NCBI GenBank assembly: GCA_910577175.1
Contig: CAJTLU010000001.1
Coordinates: forward strand, 1-64,000
Reading direction: 5' to 3'
Length of the DNA: 64,000 nt
From: an uncultured Lachnospiraceae bacterium
Lineage (GTDB): Bacteria > Bacillota > Clostridia > Lachnospirales > Lachnospiraceae
Shown here: piece after piece, positions 14,933 to 23,055 of the stretch
How positions within the stretch are numbered: the first letter of the stretch is position 1
Layout of the letters: each line of letters opens with the position of its first letter
Made by a program: the position numbers and the translations under genes
The notes under the pieces: generated by a model
Told to the model about the DNA's origin: nothing
The model's database searches: none
Seen by the model: only the letters and a program-made list of their open reading frames with translations

Positions 14933-17520
14933 ACATTTTTACGAAGGTGACATGGAAAACAATGAAGCAGAACCGCGTCCGGACGTTGGTTACCATTGTC
15001 GGCGTGATTCTTTCTGCCGCCATGTTTACGGCGGTGACTACCTTTTGTTCAAGTCTGATGGATTTTTGCAAGCGAAGCTATATCTACCATGACGGAAGCG
15101 GGCATATTTCGGTTGAGAGCGCGGATTCGCTGTTGTATGCGAAGCTTTATGCTGACCAGGATACTGCGTCATTTGCAAGCGCAGAGCATCTGGGGTATGT
15201 GGCGTTTGAGAGTAAGAACAGTGAGAAGCCGTATTTGTATGTATTAGGGGCAGATAGTACATTTTTTGAGCAGATGCCGGTGCATCTTATTAGTGGCAGG
15301 CTCCCGGAGACGGATACGGAGATTCTGCTGCCGTACCACTTGTTTACAAACGGCGGGTTTTCTGCGAAAATCGGAACTGAGCTTACGCTTTCTCTTGGAG
15401 AACGGCGTATGGGAGGGGAGAAGCTAGGGCAGGACCTTCCTTTTTACGGTGACAAGGAGCTTTATGACGAGCTGGAGGTGTTTACGCCGCTTACCGAAAA
15501 GACCTATACAGTAGTAGGCGTTTACGAAAGACCTTCATTTGAGGACTATAATGCGCCGGGGTATACGGTGCTGACACGCTCTGCCGGGGAGCCGGAGGCG
15601 GACGGGGAGTACTATTTGTCGGTCATTCTGCGAAGGCCCGCAAAGACACTGTGGGCTTACATCGAACGGAATGCGCTCGAATCCTACAATGGCCTGTGGG
15701 TGAACTGGCAGGTTCTGATGTTTTCCGGCGTAATGCAGTATGACAATTTTATCCCGTTTATAGGTGGTATGGCGTTTATCGCGTGTATCCTGATTTTGCT
15801 CGGCTCGGTCGTTATGATTTACAGTGTGTTTTCCATTTCGGTCAGCGAACGGACAAAGCAGTTCGGGCTGTTAGCTTCGGTTGGTGCGACAAAACGCCAG
15901 ATACGGCGGTGTGTGCTTGCAGAGGCGGGAATCGTCTCCGCAGTCGGGATTCCGCTCGGTCTGATTTCCGGCATTGCAGGGATGGGGGTTACGCTTGCCC
16001 TGGTCGGCGACAAGTTCCGGAATCTGTTATCCTCGCCGTATGCTATGCGGCTCTGGGTTTCGGTGCCTGCAATTGTGGCAGCGGCGCTGATTACGCTTTT
16101 TACGGTGTTTTTGTCGGTGTGGATTCCGTCGAGACGCGCAACGAAGATAACTGCAATCGAAGCAATCCGGCAGAGCAGGGAGATTACTACGGGAAACAGG
16201 CAGGTTAAGATGTCAAAGCCGGCGTACCGTCTGTTCGGACTGGAAGGGCTGCTTGCGAAGAAGTATTTTAAACGCAGTAAGAAAAAGTACCGTACGACAG
16301 TCATCTCGCTTACGCTTAGTATTGTACTGTTTGTTTCCAGCAGCGTGTTCGGCAGCGGGCTTTCCTCTTCGGTATCGGGCAGCGCGAATGTTTCGGAGGT
16401 GGACGTCGTATATTATCCAGACAGCGCGGTGGAGCTTCCGGAGCTGGTGCAGCGCTTCTCTGCGGTAGAGGGCGTACAGGAAATGACATATAGTACCAGA
16501 AGGTCAGCGGGAATCGTGTTAGACGGGGAGAAGCTGACAAAGGAGTACCAGGAGTATCTGGAAAAGTTTCCGCTGAGCCTGATGGATGAAATGGAAGAGC
16601 CGGTCAAGCAGGAGTATATCCATTATGTGGAGGACGGGGTGTACGACCAGTTAGCCGGGCAATGCGGCATCCCGAAGGAGGTCTGCGAATCAGAAAATCC
16701 GCCTGCGGTCGTGCTGAACCGCCGGCAGTTCACGGTATATTATAACGGAATGGACGGAGAATCCAGCCGTCTGACTTATGATATGCAGATGCTGAAGCCG
16801 GAGGTTTCTGAGATTGAAATTGTGGATATTTATGCTGAGACACCCGAGAAAAGTCTGGCACAACTTGGCGGCAAAACAGAAGAGAAGCCGTTCGGAGTCG
16901 GAGATTTTGAGGGCAGGGGCGACGGAATACTGCTGCTTTATCCGGAGCGCGCCAGGGTGCCGGAGGAACGGGACGTTACAAAGTTCTATTTCAAGGCGTC
17001 TGACTATGATACGATGATTCATGGAATTGAACAGGTAATTAAGGAAAATATGTGGAGTGAGGACGGTCTCGCGGATTATGTAGCAACGCAGAAGGAGCAG
17101 AAGGATATGGTGACTCTGGCAAAGGTGTTCTCGTATGGATTTATCAGCCTGCTTTCTCTGATTTCCGTGGTAAACGTATTCCACACGATTTCTACGAATA
17201 TTGCGTTGCGGCGCCGTGACTTTGCAATGCTTCGTTCCGTGGGGATGAGTAAGAAGGGGCTTTTGCGGATGATGCATTATGAATGTCTTTTGTATGGCTC
17301 GAAAGCGTTGCTTTTCGGACTTCCGTTTTCTGCCCTTATGGCGGCATTCATTCATAATGTAACGACAAACGTCTATGAGTCAAAATTTACCCTGCCATGG
17401 GTGCCGATGGGAATTGCTTCCCTCAGTGTGTTCGCGGTCGTATTTGCTACAATGATATGCAGCATGCGCAAAATCAAAAAGGAGAATCCGATGGATTCGC
17501 TGAAGAACGAAAATGTATAA
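14929..17520 (+). CDS. FtsX/MacB-fold ABC permease with two FtsX domains
   Basis: An 863-residue permease. A first transmembrane segment (about 20-42) precedes a large extracytoplasmic region. A first FtsX domain follows at about 285-415 (three helices, with SVSERTKQFGLLASVGATKR as the coupling segment). A second extracellular region comes next, then a second FtsX domain at about 735-855 (ALRRRDFAMLRSVGMSKKGL). This duplicated layout is longer than BceB (about 650 residues) and closer to SalY/YknZ-like permeases. Its likely role is moving or displacing a peptide or lipid at the outer face of the membrane. It ends 8 bases before the convergent gene. Confidence 0.9.
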   Translation: MNIFTKVTWKTMKQNRVRTLVTIVGVILSAAMFTAVTTFCSSLMDFCKRSYIYHDGSGHISVESADSLLYAKLYADQDTASFASAEHLGYVAFESKNSEKPYLYVLGADSTFFEQMPVHLISGRLPETDTEILLPYHLFTNGGFSAKIGTELTLSLGERRMGGEKLGQDLPFYGDKELYDELEVFTPLTEKTYTVVGVYERPSFEDYNAPGYTVLTRSAGEPEADGEYYLSVILRRPAKTLWAYIERNALESYNGLWVNWQVLMFSGVMQYDNFIPFIGGMAFIACILILLGSVVMIYSVFSISVSERTKQFGLLASVGATKRQIRRCVLAEAGIVSAVGIPLGLISGIAGMGVTLALVGDKFRNLLSSPYAMRLWVSVPAIVAAALITLFTVFLSVWIPSRRATKITAIEAIRQSREITTGNRQVKMSKPAYRLFGLEGLLAKKYFKRSKKKYRTTVISLTLSIVLFVSSSVFGSGLSSSVSGSANVSEVDVVYYPDSAVELPELVQRFSAVEGVQEMTYSTRRSAGIVLDGEKLTKEYQEYLEKFPLSLMDEMEEPVKQEYIHYVEDGVYDQLAGQCGIPKEVCESENPPAVVLNRRQFTVYYNGMDGESSRLTYDMQMLKPEVSEIEIVDIYAETPEKSLAQLGGKTEEKPFGVGDFEGRGDGILLLYPERARVPEERDVTKFYFKASDYDTMIHGIEQVIKENMWSEDGLADYVATQKEQKDMVTLAKVFSYGFISLLSLISVVNVFHTISTNIALRRRDFAMLRSVGMSKKGLLRMMHYECLLYGSKALLFGLPFSALMAAFIHNVTTNVYESKFTLPWVPMGIASLSVFAVVFATMICSMRKIKKENPMDSLKNENV

Positions 17521-17527
17521 TAATATA

Positions 17528-18181
17528 TCAGAATTTAACTTTCAACCGCTCTTCGAATTGTGGATAAAATGGCAGTTCTGTTTGGTAGGGCGTAAGGAAG
17601 AAGATTTTTAAAAATGCAGTAGTAAGTGCGGATTGTTCCGCATGACCGGAGGCTTTTTCAATCCGTTGCTTCGTTTCGGTTACGAGACGGTTCCAGCGGA
17701 TGAGAAAGCCTTCATACTGTTCTGCATCCGGAATACCGAGCCATTTTTTCAGTTTTACTTTCGGGGTAACCGGATTCGGACATTCATAAATCTGGAGAAT
17801 GTAGTATAAGGCATTGTCTTTAAAGTAACGGGCTAAAGGAAACAGGCGGCAGAGACCAGGACGGCAGGCATGGATACGGCACATGCCGTTTTCCTCTAAA
17901 AACGGGCAACTGTTTGTCTTTGCGGAGAAATTCAGATGCGGGAGCAGAAGCCTGTCTGCGGGGTTCAGGGCAATCAGCTGTCTGGTATAAAGCGCTTCAA
18001 AGGAAAGACCCGGAAGAATGGCAAGCTGATAAAAGTCGTAAGGGTCTAAGGTAATCGTGTCCTCTGCAAAGCGGCAGCAGGAGGCGTTGCCCTGACAGCC
18101 GTCACAGCCAAGCCTTACCATATCGTTTAATGTATATAGTTTTCCATCAGAGATTTCCTCAAGATTCACTTTATGTTCCAT
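17528..18181 (-). CDS. YkgJ-family cysteine cluster protein
   Basis: A 217-residue protein with the CxxCxxxxxCC pattern (LGCDGCQGNASCCRF) near residue 22 and a second Cys set (SCPFLEENGMCRIHACRPGL, then C), as in the PF03692 zinc/iron-chelating cluster family. The ATG at 18181 follows AGGAGGAATC; a longer frame to 18514 lies inside the upstream permease gene and lacks a ribosome binding site. It is the last gene of the minus-strand ABC operon, 14 bases after the permease. The role of the family is not established; metal binding is likely. Confidence 0.85.
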   Translation of the reverse strand: MEHKVNLEEISDGKLYTLNDMVRLGCDGCQGNASCCRFAEDTITLDPYDFYQLAILPGLSFEALYTRQLIALNPADRLLLPHLNFSAKTNSCPFLEENGMCRIHACRPGLCRLFPLARYFKDNALYYILQIYECPNPVTPKVKLKKWLGIPDAEQYEGFLIRWNRLVTETKQRIEKASGHAEQSALTTAFLKIFFLTPYQTELPFYPQFEERLKVKF

Positions 18182-18195
18182 AGTAGATTCCTCCT

Positions 18196-19284
18196 TTAGA
18201 AAAAGAGCAGATAGTAGTAGGTCGGCAGGGCATAGCGGACGATTTTCATCCATGGGAAGAAGGAGGATAAATCCGCGATGACCGGGGTAAAAACGAGGGT
18301 GCAGAGCAACAGCATCGGAAAGGCGGCGCAAAGCATCGTATGGCTCCGGATGATGGTTCCAAGCAGGGCGTAGAACAAAAGCAAAAGGAGCAGGTAACAG
18401 GAGAGCGACAGCACCTCCCACCAAAGATTGCGGATGCAGCTGGAAATGCCAAGGGCAAGCAGGGAAACTGCCCCTGCAGGGAGCAGATAGGAAAGCATGG
18501 TGAGCGCCATGCACAAGGGGCGCTCTATCTGGTGCAGCCGTTTGTAAAGGCCGTTCTGGCGGTCAGTGTGCAGTGTCAGCAGTGCAAGGAATCCACAGAG
18601 AAGTAAAAAGACTGCGGTAAAGCCACGGAACAGTGGAAAAACGGCAGCAGCTGTGCCAGCAGCGTCGTCTTCTGTGCCCTTGGAAGAGAGGAATGTCACT
18701 TCAAAGGAAAACGTATCGCTGCCAAGCAAATAGGAGCGGTAGCTGTGTTCGATTTTTTCTTCCGTGACCGGCGGCAGTAAAAAAGCAGCAGCAGCTTCAT
18801 TGCTGAACGGGAGATGTCCTGCGGCGGTAAGGGTTTCCTTTAACAGATGCAGGGAGTATTCTTCAAACAGGTTTGCATAAACGAGTTCGTTTAAAACACC
18901 TTTGCAGGTGGTAGTTTCAGAAACAAATACGGTAATCAGGTTTTTCAGGTGGTGTTTGTCAAGCTCTGCCTGCAAGGGCTTTTGAAAGAGATAGCCGCAT
19001 TCGGCGCGTCCGCTTTCTACAAACCTTATAAGCTCTTCTTTGGAAGGGGCTTCCAAAAAGCGGAAGAGGGAATCGTTTCCCGCAAGAAGCTTTTGGCAAA
19101 GGGCTTTTGCCAGTGGGTCGTCTGTTTCAAGACAGAGAGCTGCCGGAATCCGGGAATCTTCTTCTGTACGGAATCCTAGTGAAAGTACAAAAAGAGCCAA
19201 AGGAAATAAAAGCAGCAAAAGCAGGATAGATTTGCTTTTCCAAAGACGCTTTAATTGTAAACGGAAAAAAACAGTATAATTCAT
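18196..19284 (-). CDS. ABC-2 type permease, second subunit
   Basis: A 362-residue membrane protein with one N-terminal transmembrane segment (SKSILLLLLLFPLALFVLSL), an extracytoplasmic region of about 180 residues, then about five C-terminal hydrophobic segments. This is the plan of ABC-2 exporters such as YhgE/DrrB-like proteins. It overlaps the upstream permease gene by 4 bases, so the two are coupled and probably form a heterodimer driven by the ATPase at 22000-22668. Substrate unknown. Confidence 0.8.
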   Translation of the reverse strand: MNYTVFFRLQLKRLWKSKSILLLLLLFPLALFVLSLGFRTEEDSRIPAALCLETDDPLAKALCQKLLAGNDSLFRFLEAPSKEELIRFVESGRAECGYLFQKPLQAELDKHHLKNLITVFVSETTTCKGVLNELVYANLFEEYSLHLLKETLTAAGHLPFSNEAAAAFLLPPVTEEKIEHSYRSYLLGSDTFSFEVTFLSSKGTEDDAAGTAAAVFPLFRGFTAVFLLLCGFLALLTLHTDRQNGLYKRLHQIERPLCMALTMLSYLLPAGAVSLLALGISSCIRNLWWEVLSLSCYLLLLLLFYALLGTIIRSHTMLCAAFPMLLLCTLVFTPVIADLSSFFPWMKIVRYALPTYYYLLFF

Positions 19285-20477
19285 ACGCCGCCTCCTTTTC
19301 TGCGAAGGAAAGAGAAAAGTCCTAAGAGCGGCAGGAGAGCCGCAGTATGTGCCAGAACAAGCAGGGTATCCTTTATGGTGAGCGCGTCTCCCGCCAGTCG
19401 GCGGAGTCCTGTAAGACAGGCGCCAAGCGGAAGAAACGGGGTAAGCGAATCAAATACAGCAGGCAGAAAGGCATAAGGAAGAAATCCTCCTGCAACGAAA
19501 ATCATCAGAAGGCCGGAAAACGAAAAGGCCAGAAAACCGCGTCCTGCATTCCGGAACAGGGAAAACAGAACCTGTGTGCAGACTGAAAGACAGAGAACAA
19601 GACAAAACAGGAACAGAACGGCTGTCGGAGAAAACGTAAGCTCCGGCAGCAGAACAGAGCCTCCAAGGGAAAGCAGGAGGACTGCAAAGCAGTAGAACAG
19701 CACCAGAGGCAGAAAAAGGCTTGCTTCCATACAAAAGGAGCCAATTCCGTTCCGGCGCAGCTGGTCGGACAGTGTCTTTGGCAGTGCCGAGCAGAGAAAG
19801 GTGCCCATTCCTGCTCCGAAAAACAGTAAAAGACACAAAAACAGGGTGCATCCATAATATTCAAGCAGGGAAAGCTCCCCGGTTGCGGAAGAGGAGGCGG
19901 TGCGAAACGCCGATTCCCTGTCCAGTGCATACTGGAGATTTACAAGGTTGATTTCAGCGGAAACGTCAGAGAAAGCTCCGGAAAGACCATATTCGCGGTA
20001 TAGGTCGGAGGCAGCATAAATTCCTGCCTGGGCGGAGCCGAGCGTCAGCGCGCCTGCTTCGGCATATTTTGCCAGCAGAAGAGACGGAAAGGAGGTTCCC
20101 TCGGGCAGATAAAGCCTTGCGGGAATATTGGTGGCGTCCAGAATGCCGGAAAACATTTTTTCCGGCAGAAGCAAAACGGCGCAAACGGTTCCGTCTGCCA
20201 GCGCAGCCATGGCTTCTTCCTCCTCCATCAGCAGGAATGAAAAGCTTCCTGCCGCATCGGTATTGGTAATCAGTGGGAATATAAAGTCGAGGTAGGCTTC
20301 CGTATCCTGATTGACCAGGGCAACCGGTGCAAGAAGTGTACCAGTTGTATCTGTGTGATGCTTTTGTGCCCAAAAAACAGCCATACCGGCAAGGAAAAGC
20401 GGTATGGCCGCTCCGGCAATCAGCCGGGGAACTGCCTTGACGGCACGTTTCAATTGTAAGAAAAAGAGCACGTTCAT
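19281..20477 (-). CDS. ABC-2 type permease, first subunit
   Basis: A 398-residue membrane protein with the same plan as its downstream partner: an N-terminal transmembrane helix (LIAGAAIPLFLAGMAVFWAQ), an extracellular domain to about residue 205, then a block of hydrophobic helices. The paralogous partner at 18196-19284 overlaps it by 4 bases. ABC-2 permeases export lipids, polysaccharides, peptides or drugs; the pairing with a large lipoprotein in the same operon suggests a surface-assembled exporter. GGAGGAACCGCC precedes the ATG. Confidence 0.8.
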   Translation of the reverse strand: MNVLFFLQLKRAVKAVPRLIAGAAIPLFLAGMAVFWAQKHHTDTTGTLLAPVALVNQDTEAYLDFIFPLITNTDAAGSFSFLLMEEEEAMAALADGTVCAVLLLPEKMFSGILDATNIPARLYLPEGTSFPSLLLAKYAEAGALTLGSAQAGIYAASDLYREYGLSGAFSDVSAEINLVNLQYALDRESAFRTASSSATGELSLLEYYGCTLFLCLLLFFGAGMGTFLCSALPKTLSDQLRRNGIGSFCMEASLFLPLVLFYCFAVLLLSLGGSVLLPELTFSPTAVLFLFCLVLCLSVCTQVLFSLFRNAGRGFLAFSFSGLLMIFVAGGFLPYAFLPAVFDSLTPFLPLGACLTGLRRLAGDALTIKDTLLVLAHTAALLPLLGLFSFLRRKGGGV

Positions 20478-20537
20478 GGCGGTTCCTCCCTGTCGGTATG
20501 GTAGTGAAAACCAGAATCAGTTTTTGATAGTTTGGAA

Positions 20538-21980
20538 TTAAAGTCCGAGACCTTCCAGCAGTCCGGAAAGCAGAGGATCATTCTGCAGTTTGGTCATAAT
20601 TTCGGTGATAAGCCCGGAAAAGGCAGTCTCATCCATCTTAAGAAGCTCGTGTTCCGTACCGGTCGGGAGCTCGATATCACATGCGGTAACATCCTGATAA
20701 GCGCTTCCGGAAAGGGTGAAGGAAAGACCCTCAGAGCAGGTAAACTCGAAGAAATCAAGGTCAAAGTGGTACTTCTTTCCTTTTTCAACATTCCGGAAAG
20801 AGCCCTCTGTAGAAAACTCTGCAGTAAAGTCTAATGCGGTCAGCTTGCCGTTATAGGATACAGACTGATTTTCCATATCAAGCTTCTGTGAAGCGCTGAG
20901 GGAAATTCTCTGTCCCATGAAGTTTGCAGACAGCTTTGCCTCGACATCCTCTAACGGGGAATTCTCGCCGGAAAATACCGAAGAGAAAGTAATGGTAATG
21001 CCCTGGATGTTAAGCTCGGAGCCAAGGTAGCATACATAGCCGTCCTTGTTTACCGCAACCGTAAGTACGATATCGCCAAGCGTATTTACAATTTCGTCAA
21101 CAAAAGCGGTAATTTCCTCTGCACTCGGTACATCGATATCTGCAATATTAACGGATTCAGCACTTAATGCGTCAAGGAAAGAGTCAACGAAATACTGTAC
21201 GGATGCGGAAACCAGATCCCGGTAGGAATCCTTCGAAATCGTCATGTTGTATACTTTCTTTGCAGAAACTTCGCTTGGAAGGGTGACATCGCTCTTCTTT
21301 ACTTCTTCAGTGACAATCTGCTTCATCATAGCGTCGTATGCGTTGGTGATGCTCTCAGGCAGACTCGTGTTAACATTGGTCTCTGTCTTGAAGAAGTTCC
21401 AGATGCTGGCAGTCAGATCTTCCGGAATTTCGATACCGGAGGATGCCAGCTCAGAGGAAATTGCTTTTCCAAGGAAAGAATCCGAGGCAAGATCCTCTTT
21501 CAGTGTGGCAAGGTCAATAGAAAGACTGCCGCTTAACAGCTGCGGCACTGTAAGATAGAGCTTGGAAGCATCTGCAAAGGCATTTAAGGTCAAATAGGTG
21601 TTGTTGCCATAAGAAATGCCGATAACAGATTTCAGCTGCTCCTTTGCAACATTGATTGCACTGTCAACCGAGAAGCCGATACCGGACAAAAGGGAGGCGT
21701 ATTCGCCAAATGTTTCACCGGACACATTCTGCAGAGTCAAGGTAGCTCCGGAAGAGTACGGGCTCTTATCGGCGATTGCCTTCTGGATTTCAGAGATTCC
21801 CAGAAGATTTTCGAGCGGAGAGGAGGCGGAAAAGGTCTTCTCAAAGGCCTTATCTACGGCTTCCCGCGGAGTTTCTTTTTTACAGCCGACGCATCCTAAG
21901 ACTAATGCAAGGACTGCAATGAAGGAGACAAGGAGCTTCTTGGTTTTGCGCCCGGTCATGTTTTCTTTTGCTGCTTTCAT
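20538..21980 (-). CDS. Large lipoprotein of an ABC-exporter operon
   Basis: A 480-residue secreted lipoprotein. The N-terminus has a Lys-rich stretch, a hydrophobic core (LLVSFIAVLALVLGCVGC) and a lipobox ending at Cys (LGC or VGC), then KKETPREA. The mature part is rich in Ser, Leu and acidic residues with no cysteines, resembling beta-rich surface lipoproteins of unknown function. AGGAGGGTTC precedes the ATG at 21980. It lies between the ATPase and permease genes, so it may be an accessory or substrate-binding partner on the outer face of the membrane. I do not recognise a named family. Confidence 0.8.
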   Translation of the reverse strand: MKAAKENMTGRKTKKLLVSFIAVLALVLGCVGCKKETPREAVDKAFEKTFSASSPLENLLGISEIQKAIADKSPYSSGATLTLQNVSGETFGEYASLLSGIGFSVDSAINVAKEQLKSVIGISYGNNTYLTLNAFADASKLYLTVPQLLSGSLSIDLATLKEDLASDSFLGKAISSELASSGIEIPEDLTASIWNFFKTETNVNTSLPESITNAYDAMMKQIVTEEVKKSDVTLPSEVSAKKVYNMTISKDSYRDLVSASVQYFVDSFLDALSAESVNIADIDVPSAEEITAFVDEIVNTLGDIVLTVAVNKDGYVCYLGSELNIQGITITFSSVFSGENSPLEDVEAKLSANFMGQRISLSASQKLDMENQSVSYNGKLTALDFTAEFSTEGSFRNVEKGKKYHFDLDFFEFTCSEGLSFTLSGSAYQDVTACDIELPTGTEHELLKMDETAFSGLITEIMTKLQNDPLLSGLLEGLGL

Positions 21981-21999
21981 TATAGAACCCTCCTAAAAA

Positions 22000-22668
22000 T
22001 TAAAAGTGTTGAATCAAAGTACGTTTGTCCTGTCTGACGTCCGCTTCCTGCAGCACGCCGTCTTTTAATATGTAGATTGTGGTGCAAAGGGAAAATTCGG
22101 CCTCTTCGTGGGTGGTAAATAAAATAATGCCGCCATTTTTGGTAAAGGAAAGAAGCTGCGTATGGATTATCTCCTTGCAGGGCAGGTCAAGTGCGGCGGA
22201 AGGCTCATCCAGAATTAAAATCTTTGGAGCGTTCTGCAGGACAGAAACAATACTGATTCGTTTTTTCATACCCTCTGATAGCTTTCTTACCGGCGTTGTG
22301 AAGCACTCGGTAAGCCCCATTTGATTGTACAACTTTTCTAAAGCGTCTTCCGGCAGGGAAGCCGGATTCTGCCGCCAAAGCTTTAAATTGTCCTGGACAG
22401 TAAGCTCGGGAAGCAATGGATTCAGCTGCGGGACATAGCCTACCGTTTTTGCGGGCGCACTGCTTCTGGAATACAGTGGTGCGCCGTGATACGAAAGAGA
22501 ACCGGAACCGGGAGACAAAACCCCTGCCAAAACGGAAAGCAGGGTAGACTTTCCGCAACCGTTTTTTCCGATAATACCGATGAAATCCCCTTCCTTTGCC
22601 GTAAAGCAAATATCACGGAGAACATGCTTTTTCCGGTAGGAAAATGAAATATGTTCTGCGCACAGCAT
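22000..22668 (-). CDS. ABC transporter ATP-binding protein
   Basis: A 222-residue ATPase: Walker A GKNGCGKST, signature KLSEGMKKR, Walker B ILILDEPSAALD and the His of TTHEEAE. The S-E-G-M-K-K-R signature is typical of exporters of the CcmA/DrrA class that pair with ABC-2 permeases, and two such permeases follow in this operon. The ATG at 22668 follows AAAGGCGG; a longer frame to 22758 overlaps the promoter. It is the first gene of the five-gene minus-strand operon. Confidence 0.9.
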   Translation of the reverse strand: MLCAEHISFSYRKKHVLRDICFTAKEGDFIGIIGKNGCGKSTLLSVLAGVLSPGSGSLSYHGAPLYSRSSAPAKTVGYVPQLNPLLPELTVQDNLKLWRQNPASLPEDALEKLYNQMGLTECFTTPVRKLSEGMKKRISIVSVLQNAPKILILDEPSAALDLPCKEIIHTQLLSFTKNGGIILFTTHEEAEFSLCTTIYILKDGVLQEADVRQDKRTLIQHF

Positions 22669-22729
22669 AATATGCCGCCTTTCTGGCAATGAAACCGCCG
22701 CTGGTTGAAAAGTGGTTACTACGAAAAAG

Positions 22730-22763
22730 AGTATACTATGAAACTTGAAAAAATGCAAGTTTC
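22730..22763 (-). promoter_or_regulatory. Promoter with inverted-repeat operator for the ABC operon
   Basis: On the minus strand TTGCAT (22758-22753) and TATACT (22735-22730) are 17 bases apart. GAAACTTG (22740-22747) and CAAGTTTC (22756-22763) form an inverted repeat across the -35 box and spacer, the position of a repressor or activator operator. Confidence 0.75.
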
Positions 22764-22813
22764 TTTATAATTTCGTGAGTTTTCGCAGTTTGTAGATGCC
22801 CCTGTGTCCCAGC

Positions 22814-22984
22814 GGCTGTACGGTAAGCTGATTTTGCAAGCGCGAACACTCCGCCGGACTTCCTCTAAGAGCTGTTAAGCCGCTCGGTAGCGTCCTCGCG
22901 CCTAACCAGTTCTAAGAGGTGATTCCGGTTGCGCTAAAAGCCGCGGTCCTTCGGACAAATGCAAAATCATCTTACCGTACAGCC
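22814..22984. repeat. Family A structured intergenic element, copy 1
   Basis: Outer arms 22814-22838 and 22960-22984 are complementary at 24 of 25 positions. Inside, AGCGC (22839-22843) pairs with GCGCT (22931-22935), CCGG (22854-22857) with CCGG (22925-22928), and CCTCT-AAGAGCTG with its partner ending AGAGG at 22919, down to CGCT-CGGT-AGCG at the tip. The core is about 92 percent identical by eye to the copy at 51821-52003, but the outer arms differ in sequence. It lies downstream of hisS and upstream of the ABC operon. RNA or DNA function unknown. Confidence 0.75.
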
Positions 22985-23009
22985 GCCGGGACTTCTAAGG
23001 GCTCTAAAA

Positions 23010-23055
23010 AACTGTGAAAACTCAAGTCTTTATAATTTCGTGAGTTTTCGCAGTT
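23010..23055 (-). terminator. hisS terminator
   Basis: On the minus strand a 15-base arm (23055-23041) pairs with 23024-23010 with one mismatch and is followed by TTTTTT. The arm begins within the hisS stop codon. Its right half is duplicated at 22762-22790. Confidence 0.75.

Noticed and set aside
22814..22984. CRISPR or REP-type array
   Set aside because: Only two widely separated copies, with long paired arms and no short regularly spaced repeats.
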